A stretch of DNA of 64,000 nucleotides from assembly GCA_964036295.1 (NCBI GenBank), contig OZ038470.1, positions 2,841,501 through 2,905,500 on the forward strand. Reading direction: 5' to 3'. This document shows, piece after piece, positions 36,483 through 47,570 of this stretch. Below the pieces are notes generated by a model. It worked only from the letters and a program-made list of their open reading frames with translations. It was not told the origin of the DNA and did not search any database. The position numbers were made by a program, and so were the translations under genes. Source of the DNA: Plumapathes pennacea. Its lineage: Eukaryota > Cnidaria > Anthozoa > Antipatharia > Myriopathidae. Each line of letters begins with the position of its first letter. Position 1 is the first letter of the stretch.

Positions 36483-36578
36483 AACTTTATTAAGGTCTCA
36501 AGGCTTCTAGCTTGGCACTAGTGCCTTGCTAATCGGAGAGACTAAATGCAAGCAAAAGCTTTTAATGTTTACTGTATA
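36483..36578 (+). repeat. Dispersed repeat, copy 1
   Basis: CTTTATTAAGGTCTCAAGGC through GCAAAAGCTTTTAATGTTTA is about 90% identical to 37030-37127. It includes the palindrome GGCACTAGTGCC. Confidence 0.8.
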
Positions 36579-37029
36579 GTATCTGTGACAACCTCTCTGT
36601 TAACTGACTGTGTTGAGGCATTGCGCTTGTTGAGAACCACACTGAAACTGTTGTCTGGTTACTGTTTAATCCAACGTAATTCAAAGAGGTGCTACAAATG
36701 AGTAGACAAAATACTAATAAATATTGCAAAATGTGAAACCAAAACAGGACGAATCGACAACTGAATAGCAGAATACTTACAAAAATCCGTGAGGAATGCA
36801 TGCAAAGGATCCAAACCATAAACAGTGGCAAAATTAGCAAGGTAGACAAAGGCGACACAAACTAATGGCAAAATCGGTAGAAATCTGACGAAGCCAGACC
36901 AATAAATTGTGCTTCTGAAAATGTTGCGAATCCTTTTGCTGACAATCGTAACAAAACAGGAGCGGGCCTAGACACTAAACTGAATACGAGCAAAGAGAAA
37001 CAGAAGCTGATAATGACGGCTTTAACATT

Positions 37030-37127
37030 TACCTTTATTAAGGTCTCGAGGCTTCTAGGTTGGCACTAGTGCCTTGCCAATCGGAGAGACTAAACGCCAG
37101 CAAAAGCTTTTCATGTTTACAGTATAA
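37030..37127 (+). repeat. Dispersed repeat, copy 2
   Basis: Second copy of the block at 36483 in the same orientation, about 547 bp downstream. No coding capacity. Confidence 0.8.
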
Positions 37128-38160
37128 GAAGCAACCACATAATACCCTGCACCTGTTGTCACAGTTTTCGGCACGCTTTGTAGAACGAGGAAAAAGACAA
37201 AAGGTCTCATTTATAAGGTGCGGGGTATTCTGTAAGTTAGCTGTTGATCAAGACAGACGATAGCAAAACAAACCATTCTTCGTGTGCCCTGTACATTGTA
37301 GGTTATCCAAGCGACTTGAAGATTACAAAAATACATTTGTCTAACAACTGACAAGATAAACGCCAACGCAACCGAAATAATACACCAATGAAATAAACAA
37401 ACACTGCACACGTTGTACCTGATGAAATCACATGCAGGAACTTCAACTGTCCGACACTCGCATCGGGTTGATCTTCAATAAGGTCTTCTATTGCTCACAA
37501 GCTGCACAGTGATACAGTCTGCAGACTCCAAAAAATATATTCCAATATACTAGGACAAAAACCCAGAAGAAACCCTTCGTCTATTAGTTCTGCCAAAAGT
37601 CGCCATTACGCGCAACTCTGCTGCTCTCTAGATACGCGGGCTCATGTTGAGCCGCCGCAATTTGTTTCTGCTTTAGTCAGCAGTTCGTCACTTATGCAGA
37701 GTAATGATGCCCAGATATCAGAAACCAGAAGGCGACTTTCTTGTATTAAAGCACCGCGGATTAGACGCCCTGCAAACTGCAAAAATTAAGTGAGTTTCAG
37801 TTGGAGAAATGACGTGATTTGAAAATGGCTTCAACATGCATCAAGGCCACAATCAGTTCTCTATTCATTTAGAATTTTATTAATGTTCGTTGCTGAAAGT
37901 CTGGAATCTTGAGGGTTCCTGTGGGCGACATTGCAGAGAGGGAGAGCGCGGACTTTTTAGCGCGTTCTGAATGAGTCAAATATTATGCATGTTTGAATTA
38001 TATGAACTTTGAGCGGGGAGAAATAATTTTGACCATACCTTGGCTGAAACTTGATCATTTTAGTCGTGGTTTCTTTCCTGGTGACATGAGTTGTGCATAA
38101 AACGAAATATCTTGAGATTTTTGTGATCGAACAAAGAAAAAATTAACTATTTCCAGTTAC
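37128..38160. other. Intergenic, no gene recognised
   Basis: AT-rich DNA with only short frames on both strands; no repeats or regulatory elements stand out. Confidence 0.45.
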
Positions 38161-38164
38161 CATT

Positions 38165-38412
38165 CCCGATTAGCACTCTCGGTTACCAACTCCCGATTAG
38201 CACTCCCGGTTACCACTCCCGATCAAAACTTGCCGATTACAGCTCCCGATTACCACTCCCGGTTAGCACTCCCGATTAGCACTCCCGATTAGCACTCCCG
38301 ATTACAACTCCCGATTACAACTCCCGATTACCACTCCCAGTTAGCACTCCCGATCAAAACTTCCGATTACCACTCCCGGTTACCATTCTCGATTACCACT
38401 CTCGATAAAATT
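38165..38412 (+). repeat. 12-bp minisatellite
   Basis: About 19 imperfect units of CACTCCCGATTA or CACTCCCGGTTA, with variants ATCAAAACTTCC and ACAACTCCCGAT. Confidence 0.9.
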
Positions 38413-39749
38413 AATCGAGTTCACAAGTTAGTCGGACAGGCCTTGCTTAAGAAATTTTTGGATAGAGAATTTTAGAAAATGGTGGCCAAGTTCTGGTTAA
38501 AGATAATGCAATTACAAAAAATTCACTCAGAATGATCTCGACTTATGCTTGGGTACGTGGAGGTGTTGCCACCGTTCGCTGTGACGTAACTTCTACGTCA
38601 TGGATTGGCAAAATGACGCGTTCACTTAAGCCGCGGCTGTAAAATATGTTTTTAGACTTTTATTTTTACAAGTGTCATGCCGCAACCAGTGCGTAGGTTA
38701 TGAAAAAAAGGTATAATGTTGTAGTTATAAGCCCGTGGCAGCAATTTAATAAATATCTTATCTAGTCAGAACTAATTTTGTTCGTGTTGCAGCGAAAGCC
38801 CACTTTAACGGCTTGTACCATAAAAAATATCCTTCGAGAAAGACTCGTTAAGCATTTAACGGACATTTCTTTTTTTGAAGTGTCCATGCGTCATTTCCGC
38901 CGGATTAGTTATGTGTTGAATCGCCATGAAACGTTTCGAAATCTTCTATATCTGGCTATGACAACAACAATCAGTCAAAATTCAGCTTGGGATTTCAAAG
39001 CTTTAATTTATGTGCAAGAATACGTATTTCTTTTACAGACTATGGCTTCGAAAAAGTCATGACACACTGGTCAGCAGCTGCTGCTGCTTATTTGTTCTTG
39101 CGTTGCTCTTTAGTGTCTTGTGGCGAACTTTGTGTTGACAGCATGCATTATGTGACTGAGCTACTAAATAACTTACTACATGTATCACCAAGACAAAATG
39201 AGAATAAATAACCTAAATGCAAAAGCGGAATTTCTATCTGAAGTTTTTCGTATTCTCTTCCCGGCAAAAAAAACCGACAAAGTTTACATAAATTTGATTG
39301 GTGCATTTGCAATGCTAATTTTATATGCTTGTTGGTAAAGCATATTTTGAAGTATATTTTTCGAGTCCAGGTGATGGTCAGAAGTGAGCGACATCTTTCT
39401 CTTCTTTCTTCTTAAACCTGAATATGTGTTCACGAGTCGTTTTTTCCAACAAAAACCTCAATGAACAATAATTCCTTGTGTCTCTATACTTGAGTCAACA
39501 AAACACTCCGTTCATGTCGTCAAAATAAACCAGGTCTATTTTCGTCGCACTTCGTTATCATTTGCCGCTTCGTCGAGGATAGAACACTAAAACAAGGCAT
39601 TTACACCAGGCATAAGAAAGTATTCGACTTGACTAGACTTTTAACTGTAAAGGACGACAGTTAAGAAACGTATTGTAAAGAAAAAATAGACGTGTATTGA
39701 GAAATCTGTGTTGCCTTCTTTTTCAACTCAAGTGACGTCGGTTCAATTC
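38413..39749. other. Intergenic, no convincing gene
   Basis: A 94-codon plus-strand frame at 38778-39062 has no recognisable domain or splice context. The segment near 39749 should carry the 3' UTR of the minus-strand ankyrin gene. Confidence 0.4.
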
Positions 39750-40190
39750 TCATTTTGGCGGTAGCATGCTTTTTCGCCTCTCGTCGTTTGAATATCGTAT
39801 CAGCAACTCGATGAAATCAAAGTCATCCGTAAAATCGACTGCTTGCCGTCCCTTCGAGTCGTTAATGTCGGGGTTTGCTCCATTTCTCAATAGAAACCTT
39901 ACGATAGCCATGTTGCCAGCGAAAACGCTGTAGTGGAGTGGCGTCCAACCGTGTTCGTCTTGCATATTCACATCAGCGCCGAGATTCACTAAAATCCGAA
40001 TACACTTCAGATTTCCGTCTTGAACAAGCTTGTGTAGCGCAGGGCCTTCCTGATCCCATTGCGTGTTGATGATAGATTGAGGGTCGACGCTCGGTCGCTT
40101 CAAAAACGTGGCCATTTCAGCCGAATCGCCGTCCTTAACCATGTCTTGGAAAACCAAATCGTGCGGAAATTTCACTTTTCGAGGGTCCAT
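39750..40190 (-). CDS. Ankyrin-repeat PP1 regulatory-subunit-like protein (PPP1R27/MYPT type)
   Basis: A single-exon frame of 146 residues. Residues 5-8 are KVKF, the RVxF-class docking motif for protein phosphatase 1, followed by FPHDLVFQDMVKDGD. Vertebrate PPP1R27 and the MYPT family have the same order: an RVxF motif, then a short linker, then ankyrin repeats. Two full repeats follow (about 49-80, ALHKLVQDGNLKC; 81-112, GWTPLHYSVFAGN) and a third partial one (GRQAVDF to ELLIRYS). Its length matches PPP1R27 (about 154 residues). The likely role is binding and steering PP1 catalytic subunit in the cytoplasm. No partner gene is nearby. Confidence 0.85.
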   Translation of the reverse strand: MDPRKVKFPHDLVFQDMVKDGDSAEMATFLKRPSVDPQSIINTQWDQEGPALHKLVQDGNLKCIRILVNLGADVNMQDEHGWTPLHYSVFAGNMAIVRFLLRNGANPDINDSKGRQAVDFTDDFDFIELLIRYSNDERRKSMLPPK

Positions 40191-41165
40191 GTTGAAGTGA
40201 TTTCTCTAAACAAACTTCGAAGGCACTGGTTCCGCGCTTCAGTCAGACGGATGTCTTGATCTTCTTGCTTCGCCGCGAGTACAGAACGCGCTTTTTTCAA
40301 TAATTAGGTGTTAAGTTCATTGTATGAAACATCAGAAGAGTTTACTCACAAAAGGAAGCCGAGGAGAATTTTAATTACAGATACGCAAACAATTTTGAAG
40401 AGTAGGGAAGCCATTGGGTCATGCTATTGAAATGTTGACACTGCAGTGATCCAAGCATTGTCATACTTACGTAATCTTGTACTAAGATGTAAATACATTT
40501 GGATCGAATTAAATTTTTCTAGAAATTTTTATCAACGAAGGGTTGACGCGATTTGATGCCGAATAACAGGCGTTATGGCTTAGATATTTTAACTGACGCT
40601 CGAAACATAAGCCAACACATTCTTCGGAATATCATAAACGGCTTTACACACTTGATACTAAAGCTATATTTCACCGTTACAGACTCAAACTAAGCATAGT
40701 ACCCACCATTGGAAATGACGATTTTTTATAGTTTATTAGCTCGGTCAGAGCAGCTGCACTGAATGTTGTTTAGTGCAAAAACACAAGCACAAAGGGAGTT
40801 TATTTTTAAACCTGTCATTTCCTGCAGTACCCAACGGTTTATTGACGACACACACACAAAAAAAACATTTCAACCTTTTAAGACTAAGAAACAATTACGG
40901 CGCCATTTTTTCCCCCTGAATCGCCCATAAGCAAATGCTTAAGCAGCTGTAAGTCTTGATAAGAAGATGAAATTCTCCCGAACAATAGATGCTCATTATC
41001 TTGCTTATCTTTGGCCCAAAACTGACAAAGATGAAAGTCGACAGATTCTAATCGTGTAGATCCAACATAATCTCATCAATATTATCTGACATTTAATAAG
41101 CGCCACGTAACTGCTCAGTTGACCCCTCATTTAGTAAGCCAGACGTGACTGACGGGGTTTTCGAC

Positions 41166-41236
41166 CAAACCTCGTTCCCAGGTTCTTTCATCTCCCCGCG
41201 CGGGGCCGGAAGATAAAAGAACCTGGGAGCGAGGTT
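41166..41236. repeat. Hairpin of 18-bp arms
   Basis: ACCTCGTTCCCAGGTTCT is followed after 35 bp by AGAACCTGGGAGCGAGGT. The loop contains the GC-rich palindrome CCCCGCGCGGGG. The same CTCGTTCCCAG word also occurs at 3421. Confidence 0.7.
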
Positions 41237-41250
41237 GTTTTTCGACTTGA

Positions 41251-41345
41251 CCAGGTAGCTGAACATGGTCTCGAATCTGAGATTAGAGATTATTCACAAT
41301 TGTGAATCATGCCAAAATTATCATATATCGACAATCCTACGTCAT
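41251..41345 (+). repeat. Dispersed block with CACAATTGTG palindrome, copy 1
   Basis: GATTAGAGATTATTCACAAT, then TGTGAATCATGCC and TATCATATATCGACAATCCT, matches 52877-52970 in inverted orientation. Both copies open the same peptide start (KLSYIDNPTS). Confidence 0.75.
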
Positions 41346-41524
41346 GCGCGTGGCACTGGGACTGGGATCGTTTGCATCTTTCAATAATGGCGGATTCCGG
41401 TATGTGAAATTCAAATGAAAAACACTTCCAGATCTTTAGACTGAAGCGATTGTGTCCATCGGCTATGTCCTCTACCGTTGCGCTTGGAAAAGCTTTGATG
41501 ATTACTCGTTCACATATAGACAGA

Positions 41525-41562
41525 TAGAAATACAGACAGACAGACAGACAGAAAGACTAACC
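41525..41562 (+). repeat. GACA/GATA tetranucleotide microsatellite
   Basis: Short run of ACAGACAGACAGACAG with flanking GATAGAAA. Confidence 0.85.
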
Positions 41563-41844
41563 CCCACCTTTCAAGCAAAATCTGCTCGAATAATGTAAAT
41601 AATGCTTTGCAATTTGTGCTAGGTATGTATTAACATGTACAAGTAGGAGGCGAGCAGCCCAGGAACAGCGTCTAGCATTTTCTGTTAAGGAGTGGTGCAC
41701 GGCACACTTTCAACAATTTGTAATAAATCTATATCAAATGGACCACTAGCAAAATCTGGGGCTGAATGAATTAGTTCTTTATGCTTCCATCAACATCACA
41801 GTCCCTCTGAAAATAAAAGGCAAAAGTGTCAAGACAAATTATCT

Positions 41845-42025
41845 ATACCCTATTTCAGACCCAACTACAAAAATGTATACCCTATTTCAGATTTTTTTTC
41901 ATGTCCGCAACAACCGATTTCTGTTAAAATCATACCATATCCCAGGCCAAAAAGACAAAATCGATACCCTATTTCAGACCAAAAAGGCAAAATCTATACC
42001 CAATTCAGACTAAAACTGCTTGAAA
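41845..42025 (+). repeat. Degenerate tandem repeat, TATACCCTATTTCAGAC words
   Basis: The motif recurs at about 41846, 41875, 41958 and 41990 with spacing of 30-80 bp. Confidence 0.7.
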
Positions 42026-42189
42026 ATGATACCCCTTGGGGCAGCACATACATATATGGCTTATATATATACATATGGAAGTACCCCCCTTCCCCCCCTT
42101 TTTTTTCTGGGTGCATCCCATAGTATTCTTAAAGTGCTTCCAAAGCTCTCTAGGGAACTGTTCTCAATAGACTCTTAAAAAATGAAGAC

Positions 42190-43930
42190 TTTTTGCTTTT
42201 TTGATGGATCTTGTTGCCAACTGGCCGGAATTGTCGGTTTTTTCCTTTGTATAGTTTACTATTTTGTTTCAGTTCTTTGTATTCTACCATATGTTACTTC
42301 TTTTTGGGCTACTTAAGGCAATAGTTTTTTTTATCAGTCTTCAGTCAGTCAATAAATCAATCAACCTTTTTGTGTATCTGTGAAGTGAACCCAACAAATC
42401 TTCAGCAACCGGACATCTCACGAGTCTAGAGTCGAGTCATCAACATTTTTGGTCCTTCGAGCCGGATGGCAGAATTTGGAAATGATTGACTCTAATCACG
42501 AGTTGGAAGGTTCACCGAGACCAAGAGAAGATTTAAACATCAAAGCAAATGAATATGCAACAAGCACAAAGCAAGACGTTGTCGGCGGCGCAAGAACAAA
42601 AAAGCCCACAGCGAAAGGCATGGCTTTTCAAGCCCACATTAAATGAAAAAACTGTCAATCTGCCCAAAGGAAAATATTGCGTCAAATGAAGAAAATAGAA
42701 CTGTTCACTGAAGACTATGATAACGTGCACATAGTTCAGAGTGAACTGAAGACTTTGCATGAAATTCTTGAAGACCTGCAGAAAACACACGTCTTATGTG
42801 GTACTCTGACCACAAAGGAAGAAAACTCATTGCAAAGGACTAATACCAAGAGCACAAGATAATGGGTGATTTCATTGACAAAATCGGAAATTGGACTATC
42901 TTGGCAAAGCGCCAAATAGAGAAACAGCTCAATAACGGTTCAATTATCTCCAAACTGTCTAACCGTTCCAAGGCTTCTTTAAGAGCTTCATCTGTCTCTA
43001 CGAGAGCCAGAGAAAGAGCCAAATCAGCAGAATTAGTTGCCAGAGCCGCTATGCTAGAGAAAAAACAAGCTCTTCAAAATAAAACTGTAAAGCTTGAACT
43101 GCAGGAAGGGGTTGGAGTGGCTCAAGCTCGTGAGCGCGCATGTGCTCAAGTGGAACAAGAACTGAACTTTAACGACGGGATGAATGAATATCTCGATGAA
43201 CACAAAGTTACAGTCGCAGCAACCCGCTTCTGCTTTATCAAAGGCTTTATCTGTCTCTCAACCTATTGAGCTACGGCCCCCAGTGACGAGCGTGATTACA
43301 ACCAGATTTTCACTGAAAGCAGACAAGTTCCCTGTAACCGAACTTTTGAACTTTTGGAAAGGTGAAGCTGGCTCCAATCAAACCTTTGACAGTACCGAGA
43401 TTAGAGCTGCAAGCCGCTGTCCTGGCAGTACGGATTGGCCAAACCACCCAGAGAAAGCTAGATATTTAGGCTGAGCAGATCACCTACTGGACAGATTTCA
43501 CACTTTTGTAGTCAACAGTGTTGCTGAATTGTGAGAAGGCTCGGATCTGAAGAAGTGGAGGCATGCTCCTGGCTACCTAAACGCTTCTGACGACTGTTCC
43601 AGGGGCTTATCTACACAAGACCTAACACAAGAAAGCCCGTGGATCTAAGGACCGAGTTTCCTCTGGCAAGACGAAAGTCACTGGCCAGAACGAAAAATCT
43701 GCCGACCTCCTGATCACTATGACCCTGAAGTTGAAGTCGAGATGTGGTCCGCTTTCTCTTCCAAAGTGGACAACACCTTAATGGATCCAGAGAAAACCTC
43801 CTCATGAATTAACCTACGTAGAGTGACCGCATGGATCAAGAGATTCACTGCTAAATGCCAGAGAAAGCTGAAAAAGCAAGTGTCTAATCTCACTGCAGAT
43901 ATGAGGTGTCCTTCAAGGAGTTAGCCTCTG
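42190..43930 (+). pseudogene. Decayed BEL/Pao LTR retrotransposon remnant
   Basis: A leader-like word TTTTGGTCCTTCGAGCCGGA at 42447, typical after the 5' LTR of BEL/Pao elements, is followed by broken gag-like frames at 42449-42646, 42677-42862 and 42862-43310. The third contains SVSTRARERAKSAELVARAA and repeated A/R/E-rich helices seen in BEL/Pao gag. From 43539, WRHAPGYLNASDDCSRGL followed by WPER is the segment that precedes the BEL/Pao integrase region. Protease, reverse transcriptase and RNase H are missing between these pieces, so a large internal deletion and several stops separate gag from the late polyprotein. No second LTR was found. Confidence 0.65.
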
Positions 43931-44009
43931 TTTTATCACTCATTTCTAAACCAGTAGGGCATGGCACCAGTGACACTCAGAAACGTCTTGGTGAAGTACT
44001 CAATATTGT

Positions 44010-44210
44010 CAAGAACATTCCATCATACGTAGCTTCAGAGTATATATACATGAAAACTCCCTGCGTTCCAGTTGGTATTCCAGGAATTCACTCTCCGCAT
44101 CTAATGTTGTGTCACCTAGCCAAGTCTCTGTGAAGATCAATACATCCAGTTGGAGTAGTAGCATTGGAGCTTGCACAGATTGGATTAGTTCTTGGAATGC
44201 GTGCATATAA
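44010..44210 (-). pseudogene. LINE endonuclease (AP-endonuclease-type) fragment
   Basis: The minus-strand frame contains LDVLIFTETWLGDTTLDAE and then EYQLERREFS. The TETWL motif is the hallmark of the APE-type endonuclease of non-LTR retrotransposons (CR1/L2/RTE-like). Only about 60 residues remain, without reverse transcriptase, so it is a scrap. Confidence 0.6.
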
Positions 44211-44436
44211 ATACCCTGTGGTAACTGCTAGGCCAAGTTTGCTGATGCAACCTTCAACAAGTTGCTGCTGTGCACTGAAGCAGCTCTTCTTGTAGTTTTG
44301 CAACAGGGTTTTGTTGCAATTCTTACTACGACCCATGTCAACAAAAGCAAAGACACGTTCTTACCTTAGTCCAAGAGGTGTAAAGTGATAGTCACACCAG
44401 GACAACAAGGAGACAGCAGCAGGGTGAGAGGCAGTA

Positions 44437-44995
44437 ACACGCCAGGGCGACAACCTAACACGCCAGGGCGACAACCTAACACGCCAGGGCGACAACCTAA
44501 CACGCCAGGGCGACAACCTAACACGCCAGGGCGACAACCAAACACGCCAGGGCGACAACCTAACACGCCAGGGCGACAACCTAACACGCCAGGGCGACAA
44601 CCTAACACGCCAGGGCGACAACCTAACACGCCAGGGCGACAACCAAACACGCCAGGGCGACAACCTAACACGCCAGGGCGACAACCTAACACGCCAGGGC
44701 GACAACCTAACACGCCAGGGCGACAACCTAACACGCCAGGGCGACAACCTAACATGCCAGGGCGACAACCAAACACGCCAGGGCGACAACCTAACACGCC
44801 AGGGCGACAACCTAACACGCCAGGGCGACAACCAAACACGCCAGGGCGACAACCAAACACGCCAGGGCGACAACCAAACACGCCAGGGCGACAACCTAAC
44901 AAGCCAGGGCGACAACCTTACATGCCAGGGCGACAACAAAACACGCCAGGGCGACAACCAAACACGCCAGGGTGACAACCAAGCACGCCAGGATG
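44437..44995 (+). repeat. 21-bp minisatellite A, about 26 units
   Basis: The unit is AACACGCCAGGGCGACAACC plus T or A. Because 21 is a multiple of three and the unit lacks stops in most frames, it yields long artificial frames: NTPGRQP on the plus strand, and several Cys/Pro/Gly/Arg heptads on the minus strand. Units are more than 95% identical, with the variable position (T/A) before AACACG. Confidence 0.97.
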
Positions 44996-45319
44996 ACATC
45001 CAACTGCCAACTGGACAACCTGATACGCCCAGTGTGTATACATTACAAAGCCAAGGAAGCATCCTACACGGCATCGAAACGCAGAACGCAAAGGCGACAA
45101 TCAGACACGCCAGGGCGACAACCCCCCGCAGCTACCCAACACGCCTTACGACGGCAGGCAGGCACGAAATGGGGGAAGTAGGCACAAGACGAGAGGCGGT
45201 CGCAGCTATGCGCCGAGGATCGAGACGGTAGGCCTGCCACATAATGACAGAACATATACCACAGCAAGACGTGCCATTCCTGCCCGCAGCAAGACAGCAT
45301 AAAGGTTTCCAGAAGACAG

Positions 45320-45850
45320 AAGGTCATCAGTGCAAGACGGAAGGCAATCACTGCAAGACGGAAGGCAGTCGCAGCAAGACGGCAGGTGGTCGCAGCAAGA
45401 CAGCAGGCGGTCGCAGCAAGACTGCAGGCGGTCGCAGCAAGACGGAAGGCGGTCGCAGCAAGACGGAAGGCGGTCGCAGCAAGACGGAAGGCGGTCGCGG
45501 CAAGACGGAAGGCGGTCGCGGCAAGACGGAAGACGGTCGCGGCAAGACGGAAGGCGGTCGCGGCAAGACGGCAGGCGGTCGCGGCAAGACGGAAGGCGGT
45601 CGCAGCAAGACGGCAGGCGGTCGCAGCAAGACGGAAGGCGGTCGCAGCAAGACGGCAGGCGGACGCAGCAAGACGTAAGGCGGTCGCGGCAAGACGGCAG
45701 GCGGTCGCAGCAAGACGGCAGGCGGTCGCGGCAAGACGGAAGGCGGTCGCGGCAAGACGGAAGGCGGTCGCGGCAAGACGGCAGGCGGTCGCGGCAAGAC
45801 GGCAGGCGGTCGCAGCAAGACGGAAGGCGGTCGCAGCAAGACGGAAGGTG
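45320..45850 (+). repeat. 21-bp minisatellite B, about 25 units
   Basis: The unit is GGCGGTCGCAGCAAGACGGA plus A, with A/C and A/G variants. It is open in most frames (plus-strand GGRSKTE; QQDGRRS; minus-strand LPSCCDR). Its sequence is unrelated to minisatellite A but has the same period, and it starts about 325 bp further on. Confidence 0.97.
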
Positions 45851-46034
45851 GTTACACAAAGGCTCCACAATCTTCTTGACTGCTTCTTGCTTGTTCCTGA
45901 TGAAAGGAGAAACACCCAATTTTATGACAGTGGTCGTGCTAAGAATGCCAATGACATCCCAGTTGCAGAATGGCCTGTACAAGAACTTGAGGAAGAGCTG
46001 CCTCAGTGCACATCAGAAACCTGTTGTAAGTCCT
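45847..46034 (+). CDS. Possible exon fused downstream of minisatellite B
   Basis: In the plus frame that reads KAVAARR through the array, the sequence continues with TQRLHNLLDCFLLVPDERRN, SGRAKNANDIPVAEWPVQEL and EEELPQCTSET, which looks like ordinary protein rather than repeat, then meets a good donor (CCTGTT|GTAAGT). No family was recognised. It may be a genuine exon that acquired the array, or a decayed retroelement piece. Confidence 0.25.
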
Positions 46035-46507
46035 GTCTGGCAACTTGGCCTACAGTAATTGTAACCAAGTTTCTTTTCCTGTAAGCATTGGACACAGCTC
46101 AACCAATTCGCCAAGGAGTCTGACCTCTAGCACATCTTTGAAATGCACACGATGCTCGCCAAAGCAACCATCCCCACGGCAAGACAACCACCCTTTCACT
46201 GATGATGCAAGAAACACACCAGTTCGAGACTCGATCCTCTTCCTGACCACCATCATCCTACTTGAGACTACATCCTGGATTAGTAAGCCAACTACAAAAC
46301 CTATCAGATAAGAGAGGCCTTTTCTTCATCTTGGAGCATTCCCTAGCTTGCATATTCGAGTCCTGTAACACATGTGCTTTCCTCCAGAACTTCCCAACTG
46401 CCTTCAACAATCATCCAAGGACCCAGCCACCATCATAGGCATTTATTTTGTTGCAAATTGCATCAGATTGTATCTAGCTGTTGCCACAGCACGTTTGAAC
46501 CCATAAC

Positions 46508-46541
46508 CAAGGTGCCTCTTTCTGTAAGTAAGACTTACAGA
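46508..46541. repeat. Perfect 15-bp palindrome at the 3' side of the DIRS-like element
   Basis: CCTCTTTCTGTAAGT, a 3-bp loop, then ACTTACAGAAAGAGG. It lies just beyond the recombinase C-terminus, where DIRS/Ngaro elements carry their terminal repeat structures. Confidence 0.8.
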
Positions 46542-46579
46542 AAGAGGACAGACCTCACTTGAGCAGATCACCCCAACTG

Positions 46580-47570
46580 CTAAGCCAGGTGATGAGAGAG
46601 GCCAGCCAAAGCTGATGCAGGAGTTCTGATGTAGAGCTGATAAGCACTGCTGGTCCACCTCCCCAGGGCTTGAATGAGTTGATCCGGCACTCCACTGCGT
46701 CCTCCGATGCGAAAGCTATGGCTAGAGAAGTTGCCTGGTACACCTGCAGCTGCCAAGATTTGACAAAGCCAGTTGGTGAGTAAGGTGCAAGTCAGAGGCC
46801 ACCCGTCCTGCAGCAAGAACAAGGGGCCTGGGGCAATACCTCTGAGAGTTAGATAAGCCAACATGGCCTGAACAGCGCAGAGGTGTACCAAGGCCAATGT
46901 GAATAAAGCAGCCAACGCGGAATGGATCAGTCTTGGACGCCTTAATCTTAACTTGCAAGCAGGAAGGGTTAGAGTTGGAGTTCACAGCAATATCTGATAC
47001 CTCAAGGTGAATGGAGGACTGGAACTCTGAGGATCTCAAGAAGCCAAAGAAGGCAAGAGTGCAGGCAGCCCAGAACATGCAGTGGTCAGAAAGAATCAGA
47101 TCAAGGGAGTTGGCAATAATCCACATAATGGAGTCAGTCACACGCAAAAGTTCGTCAGCAGGAGAGCCTTGTTGACGCTTGATGCCACGAACCACCCTGG
47201 AGACATAGACAGTTGGCTAGAGGATCAGGGAAGCCTTGTTCGATGTGTAGAGACCGTACAGCGGAAAGGTAGACCTTAATGGAGGAATGTTGGAGGGACT
47301 CGGCTAAGGAAGTTGCAAAAAGGCAGAGGGTCCACTCATCAGCTGGACAAGGAGAGCCACTGGCGTGAAGCCTGCCGGAATGAAGACAAAACTGGTGAAA
47401 CCTGTCTTGGGCGGACATATAAGTTTGGCGAGTAGAAGGGGCCAGACCTTCGTAAGAAAATTCCAGCAACGCTGCTCTAGTTGGGAGAAGTCAGATCCTT
47501 GAGAAGCTGATGCGGAATTGGAACTGGAAACGGGTGCGCCTCGGGAGCTAAACCCTGGAATTCCTGCCAA
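46580..47570 (-). pseudogene. DIRS-like tyrosine recombinase
   Basis: Three successive frames. The first has the SAM-like N-terminal DNA-binding part (SYEGLAPSTRQTYMSAQDRF, SSIKVYLSAVRSLHIEQGF). The second has the start of the catalytic domain (ACTLAFFGFLRSSEF, which carries the first Arg). The third has SSHSFRIGG (H-x-x-R) and IQALGRWTSSAYQLYIRTP, with the nucleophilic Tyr. The R-HxxR-W-Y catalytic set is present but split by frameshifts, so no functional enzyme is encoded. Confidence 0.8.

Noticed and set aside
38778-39062. 94-codon plus-strand ORF
   Set aside because: No leader, domain, splice context or composition that distinguishes it from background.
44361-45100. Long frames of 178-237 codons over minisatellite A
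   Set aside because: All come from a stop-free 21-bp unit. No flanking exon, leader or domain supports coding, so the region is listed as a repeat.
44437-45850. CRISPR-like array
   Set aside because: Units are contiguous with no unique spacers and the DNA is eukaryotic; these are minisatellites.
45064-46084. Frames of 144-283 codons over minisatellite B
   Set aside because: Same reason; only the non-repeat continuation at 45847-46034 is kept as a weak candidate.
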